Of a stretch of DNA of 15,213 nucleotides, positions 6,953 through 15,213 are shown piece after piece; position 1 is the stretch's first letter, and the number at the start of each line of letters is the position of its first letter. The stretch is from Planctomycetota bacterium (GTDB lineage: Bacteria > Planctomycetota > PUPC01 > DSUN01): positions 1-15,213 of the forward strand of contig VGYW01000194.1 of the NCBI GenBank assembly GCA_016872875.1, read 5' to 3'. The translations under genes were made by a program, and so were the position numbers. The notes beneath the pieces were generated by a model. That model saw only the letters and a program-made list of their open reading frames with translations. It was not told where the DNA came from and searched no databases.

Positions 6953-7273
6953 TTATGCGGTCCTCTTCGCGTTTTTCTTGCGGTTGGCCGCCGCTCGGCG
7001 CCGCAAAGCACGGTTGCGCCTGGACTTGCGCCCGAGCACCCGCCTACGAAGGTCGCGGCTCACACGCCGCTTCGTCCACTCGAACCCCATCTCGATGAAC
7101 GATTTGCGAATGGCGCCGATCTTGCGGCTGACCGTGCACTGCGCACACCCCAACTCCTCCGCGACCTGTTCCTGGGTGAGCCCCTGCATCAGGAGCTCGC
7201 AGATGACCCTCAGCCTCGGCGGCTGAAGGGCGACGGCCTCACGAACTGCCAGGATGTCGAGTATGTGCAACAT
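6953..7273 (-). CDS. HTH protein, sigma-70 region 4-like, with basic tail
   Basis: 106 aa. The helix-turn-helix spans about residues 22-62 (ICELLMQGLTQEQVAEELGC, then CTVSRKIGAIRK), the form seen in sigma region 4 and LuxR-type domains. The C-terminal third is extremely basic (many Arg/Lys, ending NRKKNAKRTA), consistent with DNA binding. The ATG has AAGGGG 7 nt upstream. It is the first gene downstream of the strong minus-strand promoter at 8031-8059. It may be a regulator of late phage transcription or a small-terminase-like DNA-binding protein; position ahead of terL allows either. Confidence 0.7.
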   Translation of the reverse strand: MLHILDILAVREAVALQPPRLRVICELLMQGLTQEQVAEELGCAQCTVSRKIGAIRKSFIEMGFEWTKRRVSRDLRRRVLGRKSRRNRALRRRAAANRKKNAKRTA

Positions 7274-7297
7274 GGCTGCACCCCTTCACTTGTGACG

Positions 7298-7418
7298 CGC
7301 GAGGCATCCCCGCCCGGAGTGCGAGATGCGCCTGTGGGCGGGGGCTCTGCCCCCCGCGAAGAGAAGACGCGGGGCACGGAGGCCCCGCCCACAATGTCCG
7401 GGCGGGGGGCGCCTCACG
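7298..7418. repeat. Nested palindrome: family H inside an outer inverted repeat
   Basis: The inner element (7333-7393) starts TGTGGGCGGGG and ends CCCCGCCCACA. The outer arms are about 20 bp (7298-7317 and 7398-7418; GCGAGGC...CCGCCCGG mirrored by CCGGGCGG...GCCTC). The inner element matches 10215-10263 in reverse orientation. Confidence 0.8.
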
Positions 7419-7532
7419 AACCGATGAGTTGCGAATGTGAAAACACGGGGTGGCAGGATCGGAGGACGTCAGCCGCCGTGTGCGGGTGCCGGGGCAGTTG
7501 CTTCGTGCCGCGTCCCGCGTCCCACGTGAGAG

Positions 7533-7604
7533 AGGAGACTGGCTGAAGCCAGGACTCCGAACCAGGAGCGGGCCCGCTCGGAGTCCTGCGTTTACGCAGT
7601 CTTC
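7533..7604. repeat. Palindromic repeat family A, copy 3
   Basis: GACTGGCTGAAGCCAG plus GACTCCGAAC, mirrored by CTCGGAGTCCTGCG and TTTACGCAGTCTTC. The flanks (GCGTCCCACGTGAGAG and TTCTCACGCGTCACGC) are imperfectly complementary, suggesting that this copy also sits in the loop of an outer inverted repeat. Confidence 0.85.
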
Positions 7605-7787
7605 CTGGCGGCCGCCCCTCTTCTCACGCGTCACGCCTCACGCATCACGTCCCCGGCATCTCCGTCCCGCAGGAGGGGGCCGTGGCCCCCTCGTTCAGCG
7701 ACCGACGGGACAGCCGACCTCGCGGCTGGCCCTTGTCGTGGTCTCCTCAGGCCCCGCGGGCTGACTAGCGCCGGGTGACAGGTGCGG

Positions 7788-7860
7788 AAAAGACACCCGC
7801 TGTCTTTTGCCGGAACGGCCCTACGGGTGCTGGGCAGAAAAGACAGCGGGTGTCTTTTCT
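7788..7860. repeat. Pair of AAAAGACA/TGTCTTTT hairpins
   Basis: Hairpin 1 at 7788-7808 (AAAAGACA/TGTCTTTT, loop CCCGC) and hairpin 2 at 7836-7860 (AGAAAAGACA/TGTCTTTTCT, loop GCGGG). They are reverse complements of each other, and each has A-rich and T-rich flanks as in bidirectional terminators. Confidence 0.75.
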
Positions 7861-8017
7861 GCGCCCCCGTCCTTCTCCGTCCCTAGCCCCTTGTCACTCG
7901 GCACTTGTCACGCCTTCGGGCGCCTGAGCCGCGTGCCCGAGCCGCTGGGCTTGGAGGCCAGGCTCGCTTCGGGCTCGCGGGCGTCGCTCTTCGCTCTTCC
8001 GCGGATACATAGAGCGG

Positions 8018-8064
8018 TTCACTTGTCCTGAGTATAGCGCATCTCTGAGCCTTTGTCAAGTGAA
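8018..8064 (-). promoter_or_regulatory. Strong promoter with flanking operator-like inverted repeat
   Basis: On the minus strand: TTGACA (8054-8059), a 17-bp spacer and TATACT (8031-8036), almost perfect sigma-70 consensus. An inverted repeat brackets it: TTCACTTG (8018-8025) and CAAGTGAA (8057-8064). One arm overlaps the -35 box, the other covers the expected start site. This is the layout of a repressor-controlled promoter. The nearest candidate repressor is the S24/XRE protein at 9221. The promoter points toward the phage genes, but the first start codon is about 750 nt away. Confidence 0.75.
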
Positions 8065-8224
8065 ATATTTTAGTGGGGGAGGCGCGCCGCGTAAGTCGTT
8101 CCCTGCTAATGAGATAGAAACCAGTGGAAACCCTCCTCGAGGCGAGAGGCCAGCACCTTTGGTAAACTCGCTTGGAACACTACATTTGCGCGCCGCAGCC
8201 GCGGGCGGCTGCGCCACGAACACA
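8065..8224. other. Upstream spacer, nothing recognised
   Basis: Less GC-rich than its surroundings just upstream of the bracketed promoter. No gene or clear repeat is seen. It ends at the stop of the broken methyltransferase. Confidence 0.4.
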
Positions 8225-8862
8225 TCAGCGTGGTGTGAGGCGATAGAGGAGCAACGTCTCGCCCCACGCGCGCTTCCGGCGCACCAGGAAAGCGTCCCAG
8301 CCCAACTCGTCGCCGATGGCGAGGGCCTGACGCGGCTCGGCTACCGATGAGCAGACCATGGGCACGCAGCCCCCCGGGGCAAGGAACTCCCCGGCCTCAG
8401 CGAAGAAGCGGCGGTGCAGCCTCCTGCCCGGATCGAACATCGCGTGGTCCAGGAGCGAGCGAACCCGGCCTTCGAGGTAGGGCGGGTTGAGGAGAATCAC
8501 GTCGAACCTCTCCCTTGGGGAGAGGTCGCCCGCCGCAGGCGGGCGGGTGAGGGTGCCTTCGGCGCCGCACGCGACGGGCGAGGCACCCTCACCCCCGCCC
8601 TCTCCCCGAGGGAGAGGGAGTAGGGGCGCGCCGCTCTCCCCCCTCAGCGGCGCGAAGAGGTCGCCCTCGAGCACCGTGACCCTTTCGGCCACGCCATTGG
8701 CAATCGCGTTCTCGCGGGCGAGGCGGGCCGCTTCGGGATTGATGTCAATGCCCACCACGCGCGCGGCCGTCGCCGCGGCCACGATAGCCAGAACGCCCGA
8801 GGGTTGAAGACGTGGCGGTTGATGCAGAAGGTGCGACCGAGCACCTCCCCGAGAGACTCATC
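8225..8862 (-). pseudogene. Broken class I SAM methyltransferase (MTS/HemK-like)
   Basis: The frame ending at 8225 encodes the core of a small-domain methyltransferase: SGVLAI at the end of the SAM loop, then VVGIDINPEA, then the catalytic NPPY motif in VILLNPPYLEG. The N-terminal part (GRTFCINRHVFNP) lies in another frame just upstream, and the join at about 8795-8800 needs a frame change. The segment that should carry the first part of the SAM motif (D-x-G-x-G) between FNP and SGVLAI is missing, so a deletion is likely and the product probably inactive. Palindrome D (8505-8621) lies in frame between the motif-II region and NPPY. Repeat family E lies at the upstream side. Substrate class cannot be told; N-P-P-Y enzymes modify amide or amino nitrogens. 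Confidence 0.75.
8505..8621. repeat. Palindromic repeat family D, copy inside methyltransferase
   Basis: CTCTCCCTTGGGGAGAGG and GGGTGAGGGTGCC mirrored by GGCACCCTCACCC and CTCTCCCCGAGGGAGAGG, the same element as at 1224-1328. An extra CGCCCGCCGCAGGCGGGCG mini-palindrome lies in the left arm. It is in frame and adds about 39 residues. Confidence 0.88.
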
Positions 8863-8883
8863 TCCCTGCGAAGAGGCAGGGGT

Positions 8884-9061
8884 GTGGAGTGCGGCATCGC
8901 AGATGCCGCTTTGCGTCCCAGCGGAGCGGCAGAGCAGGAGGGCCTCTCTGTCCATGGGCAGGCCCTCTACGAGAGGCTCATCTTCGCCGACATCTCTGAC
9001 GCGCCCCTGGTTCCCCCGCTTCGCGGGGACGCAAAGCGGCGACTTCGTCACCGCACTCCAC
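8884..9061. repeat. Repeat family E, inverted pair 1
   Basis: The left unit (8884-8930: GTGGAGTGCGGCATCG, then GATGCCGCTTTGCGTCCC) and right unit (9013-9061: CGCTTCGCGGGGACGC, then AAAGCGGCGAC, ending GCCGCACTCCAC-like) face each other around about 80 bp. A second facing pair is at 12681-12857. Confidence 0.8.
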
Positions 9062-9146
9062 AGCTACCCCCCTCCCCGAGACAGGGGGTCGAGGCTTCGT
9101 CGGGCCGCACGTGCATCAGGCCCGCGCACTCCGCGCAATTTTCCGC

Positions 9147-9174
9147 TTGACTCCCCCTTGTGCAGCGCTATAAT
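9147..9174 (+). promoter_or_regulatory. Promoter of the S24 repressor gene
   Basis: TTGACT (9147-9152), a 16-bp spacer and a perfect TATAAT (9169-9174), 47 bp before the repressor start codon. The RBS GGAGGT (9210-9215) lies 5 nt before the ATG. Confidence 0.8.
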
Positions 9175-9220
9175 ACACCCGTGCGTGGCGTTCGTGGCCC
9201 TCAAACATTGGAGGTAAGAA

Positions 9221-10173
9221 ATGGAGACGTTTCGGGACTACCTGGACGTGCTTTGCCGCGTGCACAACGTGCAGTATTCGGAGCTCGCCCGCCGCATCGG
9301 GGTGACGAAGAGCTACATCGGCCAGCTCATCCACGGCCACTCGAAGCCCGCGCCACAGCGGCGCGTCGAGCAGATCGCCGACGCCATGGCCCTCTCCCTC
9401 GACGAGCGGAAGCGTCTGGTGGACCTCGCCGTCCGCGAGCGCGCCCGCTCCGAGGCTCGCTCGAAGATCGAGGAACTCGACCGCTCGGTGAGCACCCTCC
9501 GCTCGGCCACCGGCGAGCTGCTCCTCAACACGCTTGCCAACCTCACCGCCGAGGGGCAGCCCCTGCCCGAGGCCGTCCAGCAGCTCCTCGGCCAGGATGA
9601 GGTGTTGGCCAGCCTGCACGCCGCGGTCACGGCGGACGAGGCGCTGCCGGGCTCCGCCATCGAGGCGAAGCTCGCGGCCATCCCGCCCGCGCGCCTGGCC
9701 AGCGCCCTCAACGCCCTCACTGCTGCCGTGGGCGCGGCCAAGGCCGTCGAGGGCGGCGCCGCACCCGTCATTCGCCAGCCCGACATCCCGGTCATCGGCT
9801 ACGTCGCCGCCGGCGAGACCGACATCGCCTTCACCGACGCCGGCCTGCCCGTCGGCGCCGGACTGCCCGGCGAGGAACCCGTCGCACGCTGGCCCGGCGC
9901 CGGCCACCACTCCTACGCCCTGCGCGTCAGCGGCGAGAGCATGCTCCCTCTCTGCCCGCCCGGCACCACCATCGTCATTGACCCCGACCGCACGCCGCGC
10001 AGCGGCGAGCCCGCCATCTGCCAGACCATCGAGGGCAAGAGCTACTTCAAGCTCATTCACTTCGAGACCAGCGGCCGCGTCCGACTCGTCTCCACCAACG
10101 CCACCCAACCCGAAATCATCCTCCAGCGCTCCCACGTCCGCCGCCTCCAGAAGGTCGTCGCCACCATCTATCC

Positions 10174-10177
<4 letters not shown>
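9221..10177 (+). CDS. CI/LexA-like repressor (XRE HTH plus S24 peptidase)
   Basis: 318 aa DNA-binding repressor of the kind that keeps a prophage silent and cleaves itself when RecA is activated. The XRE helix-turn-helix is at about residues 18-65 (ELARRIGVTKSYIGQLIHGH). A long helical, Ala-rich linker follows, then the S24 domain from about 190 to the end. The self-cleavage site is Ala197-Gly198 in GYVAAGE. The catalytic Ser is Ser240 (SGESM) and the Lys is Lys277 (YFKLI), 37 residues apart as in LexA (119/156), so autoproteolysis should be intact. RBS and promoter are strong. It is divergent from the phage genes on the left, which fits a lysogeny switch. The linker is longer than in LexA, and the total exceeds lambda CI (237 aa). 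The gene carries no repeat insertion. Confidence 0.9.
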
Positions 10178-12675
<2,498 letters not shown>

Positions 12676-12680
12676 CCTTT

Positions 12681-12857
12681 GGAGTGCGGCGACAAAGTCG
12701 CCGCTTTCCATTCCCGCGAAGCGGGCGCCGCTACCCTCGCTGTGCCGGCCCTTGTGGCCGCCCAAGCCGGGGCGGCCACAAGGGCTGCCCCTACGTGGTC
12801 ACCGCACCGCCCACCGCTCCGCGGCGGCCCACAGCGGCATCTCTGATGCCGCACTCC
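12681..12857. repeat. Repeat family E, inverted pair 2, with family F inside
   Basis: Facing E units (12681-12726, GGAGTGCGGCGAC; 12811-12857, ending GATGCCGCACTCC) enclose palindrome F, whose perfect 15-bp arms are 12748-12762 and 12771-12785 (GCCCTTGTGGCCGCC). The same layout, two E units facing each other, occurs at 8884-9061. This fills the gap between the cytochrome and the next gene. Confidence 0.82.
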
Positions 12858-12885
12858 ATACCACCCACAGCGACGCCCCCCGTAC

Positions 12886-12919
12886 AAAAGGAAAGCCCGA
12901 GGAGCAACTCCTCGGGCCT
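12886..12919 (-). terminator. Rho-independent terminator of the secreted Cys protein
   Basis: Perfect 9-bp stem CCCGAGGAG/CTCCTCGGG (12896-12904 and 12908-12916) with a 3-nt loop. On the minus strand it is followed by CTTTCCTTTT. It lies about 30 bp after the stop of the gene at 12948. Confidence 0.8.
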
Positions 12920-12947
12920 TCACGTGCGTATGAGGACAGCGGGAGGA

Positions 12948-13289
12948 TTACTCCTCCTTCTTCTCCTCCACCTTCTTCACCTCGTCGGCGATGACGGCCT
13001 TGTCCTTCACGACGCCCTTGATGACCACCTTCGCGGCCTTCGCGGCGCCCTTGAAGCTCGCAATCAGCTCCTTCGTCGCGTCGCTCGCCTTCTCCGATGC
13101 CTTCAGGAGGCACACCGTGTCGTCCACCTTCACGGCGGCGGCGCATTCCGCGTTCTCGACCTTGAAGCAGCACTTGAAGCAGCCGGCTTCGCCCTTGATC
13201 ACGGCGGGCGCATCGTCCCCCGCCAGGCTCACGCCGCTGAACGCCAGCACCAGACCCAACGCCATCAACCCAACCAATGCCTTCTTCAC
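12948..13289 (-). CDS. Small secreted Cys-containing protein (DUF6370-like)
   Basis: 113 aa. The start is a GTG at 13289, chosen because GGAGG lies 6 nt upstream and the frame opens directly into a signal peptide (MKKALVGLMALG, cleavage probably after VSLA). The mature part has a GEAGCFKCCFK motif, then further single Cys residues, then an Ala/Lys/Val-rich region (VVIKGVVKDKAVI) and an acidic/basic tail KKVEEKKEE. The early Cys-x-x-Cys and the terminal V-x-G-V-V-K strand resemble DUF6370, small exported proteins common in Planctomycetota; this is recognition by eye. The Cys cluster could bind metal or form disulfides. It has its own promoter (13368-13396) and terminator, so it is a single-gene unit. 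Confidence 0.75.
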   Translation of the reverse strand: MKKALVGLMALGLVLAFSGVSLAGDDAPAVIKGEAGCFKCCFKVENAECAAAVKVDDTVCLLKASEKASDATKELIASFKGAAKAAKVVIKGVVKDKAVIADEVKKVEEKKEE

Positions 13290-13367
13290 GCCAGTCCTCC
13301 TTTCGGGGACACGCAAGCCGCCGCGGCCGCCACTTCGGCGGCCCGTCCGACGGCTTTCTACCTGCGA

Positions 13368-13396
13368 ATTGTACAACGACCGCCGCCCCCTTGCAA
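13368..13396 (-). promoter_or_regulatory. Promoter of the secreted Cys protein
   Basis: On the minus strand: TTGCAA (13391-13396), a 17-bp spacer and TACAAT (13368-13373), about 80 bp upstream of the GTG start. Both boxes match 5/6. Confidence 0.65.
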
Positions 13397-13452
13397 ACCC
13401 CGGCCTGCCCGGGACTCTGCCCTCGCTCCCGCGAGGATGCGGGCCCTGACCC

Positions 13453-13587
13453 GAATGGCGTGAAGATAAGGGCAGCGAACAGGCCGGAAGGCAGGAAGAA
13501 GACTGCCTAAAGGCAGGACTCCCAACAGGTTATGCACTCGTTCGGAGTCCTGCCTTCAGGCAGAATGCCCTCATCTTCACGCCATTC
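13453..13587. repeat. Nested palindrome: family A copy 4 inside a 22-bp inverted repeat
   Basis: The outer arms 13453-13474 and 13566-13587 (GAATGGCGTGAAGAT...) match over 22 bp with one mismatch. The inner family A element (13495-13563) has arms beginning CTGCCTAAAGGCAGGACTCC and its complement. Confidence 0.92.
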
Positions 13588-14044
13588 GGCCCTGACCCCC
13601 CTCCCTTTCAGGGAGGGGACAGGGGAGGGTTGGGCGCCGGCTGGCGCAACGCCGGCCCCCCCGGCGCGGCCCCGTCCGCGATGTCCTCATGTTCTTAAGA
13701 ACGTTGGAACGTCGCCGGCACCCCGCTCGTCCCCGCCGGGCCACTGGCAACGACACCGGCCATGAGCCGCTTGAGGGCCGGACCACGTGGTTCCTGCGGC
13801 GAGACCACGACGTGAGGACGTGGCCCGCCTCTCCGAGGCGGCTTCCCGCCGCCCCGGAGAGGCGGCCCACATGGGTCGGAACATCATCTGCCCTTACGCA
13901 CCGGAGACCACCTGCCGGTGCCTCACCCGTCGTGGCTTGGGGCAACGCGCCCGAGGGCCTCAGCACAGAAACGGCCCCGCCCAGAGCGTTCAGCCCTGGG
14001 CGGGTGGGAGTTCCTGTTCTCGGCTCCCCTCCCCTGCCCCACGG
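13588..14044. other. Gene-free stretch with stem-loops
   Basis: No credible coding sequence. It contains CCCCTCCCTTTCAGGGAGGGG near 13599 and an inverted repeat CCGCCTCTCCG/CGGAGAGGCGG (13825-13835 and 13855-13865). The stem at 13976-14004 is listed separately. Confidence 0.5.
13976..14004 (-). terminator. Candidate terminator stem after the PPPVVY-repeat gene
   Basis: 9-bp stem CCCGCCCAG/CTGGGCGGG with an 11-nt loop, about 40 bp beyond the stop of the minus-strand gene at 14045. Only a weak T-run (GTTTCT) follows, so confidence is low. Confidence 0.4.
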
Positions 14045-14464
14045 CTACCGGCGCCAACCGCCGTAGTGGGGGTACGCGGGCCGCGGAGGGGGGCAGAAGA
14101 CCGGCTGCTGGTAGATCACGCGGGGCACCACGTGGACCGGGCGGCACACCGGCGGCACCACCACCGGCCGCGTGTAGACCACAGGGGGCGGCGTGTAGAC
14201 GACAGGCGGGGGCGCGTAGTAGACCGGCGGCGGGCTGTAGACGACCGCAGGCTGCGTGTACACCACCCGCGGCTCGGGCGACAGGAGCGCATCAAGTACC
14301 GCGATCCCCGTCAGCGCCACGGCCGCGCCGAACAACACGTCGCCGCAGTGCCACCCACGGTGATGATGGCTGTGATGATGCCAGCCACCCGCCTCGACCG
14401 CCTGCGTCCCCACCATCCCCAGCCCCAGTGCCGCCACAAGTGCCACAACCGCTAGCTTCTTCAT
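14045..14464 (-). CDS. Exported His-rich, Pro/Tyr/Val-repeat protein
   Basis: 139 aa. The ATG has AGGAGG 8 nt upstream. N-terminal signal peptide (MKKLAVVALVAALGLGMVG, then AVEAG), followed by a His cluster (WHHHSHHHRGWH) that may bind metal, a short hydrophobic segment (LFGAAVALTGIAVL), and then about 60 residues of repeated PPPVVYxxPP units rich in Val, Tyr and Pro. Short exported proteins of this make-up are frequent in Planctomycetota and related bacteria, where they are annotated as hypothetical. The repeat region is probably extended and surface-exposed. The function is not known. A weak promoter lies about 75 bp upstream. Confidence 0.78.
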   Translation of the reverse strand: MKKLAVVALVAALGLGMVGTQAVEAGGWHHHSHHHRGWHCGDVLFGAAVALTGIAVLDALLSPEPRVVYTQPAVVYSPPPVYYAPPPVVYTPPPVVYTRPVVVPPVCRPVHVVPRVIYQQPVFCPPPRPAYPHYGGWRR

Positions 14465-14536
14465 CGTCAGGGCCTCCTATCTCCCGGTTCCTGCTTCTCT
14501 CCCCCCGCTCCACTAGACGCCCCTCCCCCACCCTCT

Positions 14537-14565
14537 ATTCAACACAATCTTCGCCCCCCGCTCAA
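14537..14565 (-). promoter_or_regulatory. Weak candidate promoter for the His-rich exported protein
   Basis: On the minus strand: TTGAGC (14560-14565), a 17-bp spacer and TTGAAT (14537-14542). Each box matches only 4/6. Confidence 0.35.
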
Positions 14566-14803
14566 GTTCGGTCGCCAAGAGGCGGCGTACGCTCAGTAGT
14601 CTCCGTTGCCGAAAGCCCCGGAACAGCGAAAGCCCGGCCGCAATATAGCAGCGAGCGTGCCGAAGAGCAACGTTCGGCACCCTCAGGCCGCCCTGGGCTT
14701 GCCGAAGGGCCGCGCCGCAAGGGGCGGAAAAACGTGAATATCCCCTGTGGGCGTGGTCCGCTTGAGTCACCGGGCCGGTCATTGCCGGGCCGCAGGGACC
14801 AGA

Positions 14804-14902
14804 GAGAGATTCCTCGACTTCGCTGCGCTCCGCTCGGAATGACGTACGCGTTTGGCCAGCGACGTCTACGACGTCATGCCGAGCGAAGTCGAGGCATCTC
14901 TC
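14804..14902. repeat. Inverted repeat of the ATTCCTCGACTTCGCTCGGAAT type
   Basis: Left part GAGATTCCTCGACTTCGC, then GCTCGGAATGACG; right part CGTCATGCCGAGCG, then AAGTCGAGGCATCTC. Repeats of this sequence type are seen in many unrelated bacteria. One copy is present here. Confidence 0.8.
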
Positions 14903-15213
14903 CCCGCTGCCGTTCGGAGAGCGCGCCGCCCAGCCTTCACCTCGTGTCCGAAACGGACCACCCCCGAATCAAATGAAGGGACCAGAAGCTGGCGCGCCCC
15001 CACCGAGCCGCGCCGCTCGCCGGCGAGCGGCACCCGGTGGGCGAAGGGCAGGTCACTACCTGCGGGCCGCCCCCTCTCCATCTGCCGTAGAGAGGGGGAT
15101 CGCGCCTGAGGCCATGCCCCCCTAGCCCGCATTTCTCACCAGCGGGGCCAGCTCCGCAGGAGCGATAGGGTTTGGCCGGCGGCGTAAGCCGCCGGAAGGG
15201 GGATGCCATGGGC

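Larger units (their letters stand above)
7274..8017. other. Repeat-filled region without genes
   Basis: No convincing coding sequence on either strand. It contains nested palindromes at 7298-7418 and about 7510-7635, the AAAAGACA hairpin pair at 7788-7860, and direct CTTGTCAC repeats at 7890 and 7904. If the promoter at 8031-8059 serves the phage genes, most of this stretch would be a structured untranslated leader. Confidence 0.6.
14465..15213. other. Gene-free right end packed with palindromes
   Basis: Open frames here overlap one another and lack RBS or protein character. It holds hairpins at 14657-14680 (GTGCCGAA/TTCGGCAC), a 20-bp perfect palindrome at 15012-15031 (GCCGCTCGCC/GGCGAGCGGC), a stem at 15070-15098 (CCCCCTCTC/GAGAGGGGG) and a stem at 15176-15195 (CCGGCGGC/GCCGCCGG), in addition to the element at 14804-14902. 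Confidence 0.6.

Noticed and set aside
7298..7860. CRISPR array or tRNA cluster
   Set aside because: The repeats are inverted and of different families, without regular spacers, and no cloverleaf could be drawn.
8031..9174. Attachment sites of the prophage
   Set aside because: No integrase gene, tRNA end or matching direct repeat was found in the window, so no boundary can be claimed.
13577..13966. 129-aa minus-strand frame
   Set aside because: It consists largely of repeat and stem-loop sequence and has no RBS or recognisable domain.
14852..15209. Several 85-90-aa frames at the right end
   Set aside because: Overlapping on both strands, made of palindromes, with no RBS or protein-like composition.

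Overview
High-GC bacterial DNA in which intact genes sit among very many short palindromic and tandem repeats. The small exported proteins, the multiheme cytochrome c lipoprotein and the repeat-rich style resemble environmental Planctomycetota or other PVC-group bacteria. That placement is inference; there is no rRNA or tRNA gene here to fix it.

Region 1 (about 200-8060) is phage-derived and mostly on the minus strand. Reading leftward, a near-consensus sigma-70 promoter at 8031-8059, bracketed by an inverted repeat, is followed by a sigma-region-4-like HTH protein, two small proteins, a two-gene operon (winged-helix/YwgA-like protein plus a proteasome/HslV-type Ntn hydrolase), a complete large terminase and an SPP1-like portal protein. 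A class II Fic enzyme gene lies on the opposite strand between terminase and portal. Capsid genes would be expected beyond the left edge.

Region 2 (8225-10177) holds a broken class I methyltransferase gene and a plus-strand CI/LexA-like repressor (XRE HTH plus S24 peptidase) with its own promoter and strong RBS. The repressor is divergent from the phage genes, as in a lysogeny switch.

Region 3 (10174-15213) is ordinary chromosome. It carries a large lipoprotein with two thioredoxin-like domains and eight CxxCH haem sites, a small secreted Cys-containing protein with promoter and terminator, a His-rich and PPPVVY-repeat exported protein, and about 700 bp of repeats without a gene.

The most unusual feature is the repeat system. 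At least ten families of inverted repeats, three heptanucleotide tandem arrays and two arrays with 10-bp periodicity occur here. Several lie in frame inside conserved genes (portal, terminase, methyltransferase, cytochrome), where they encode extra peptide segments. Several are nested, one palindrome sitting in the loop of another. The second point of interest is the proteasome-like/YwgA-like operon inside a phage structural region.
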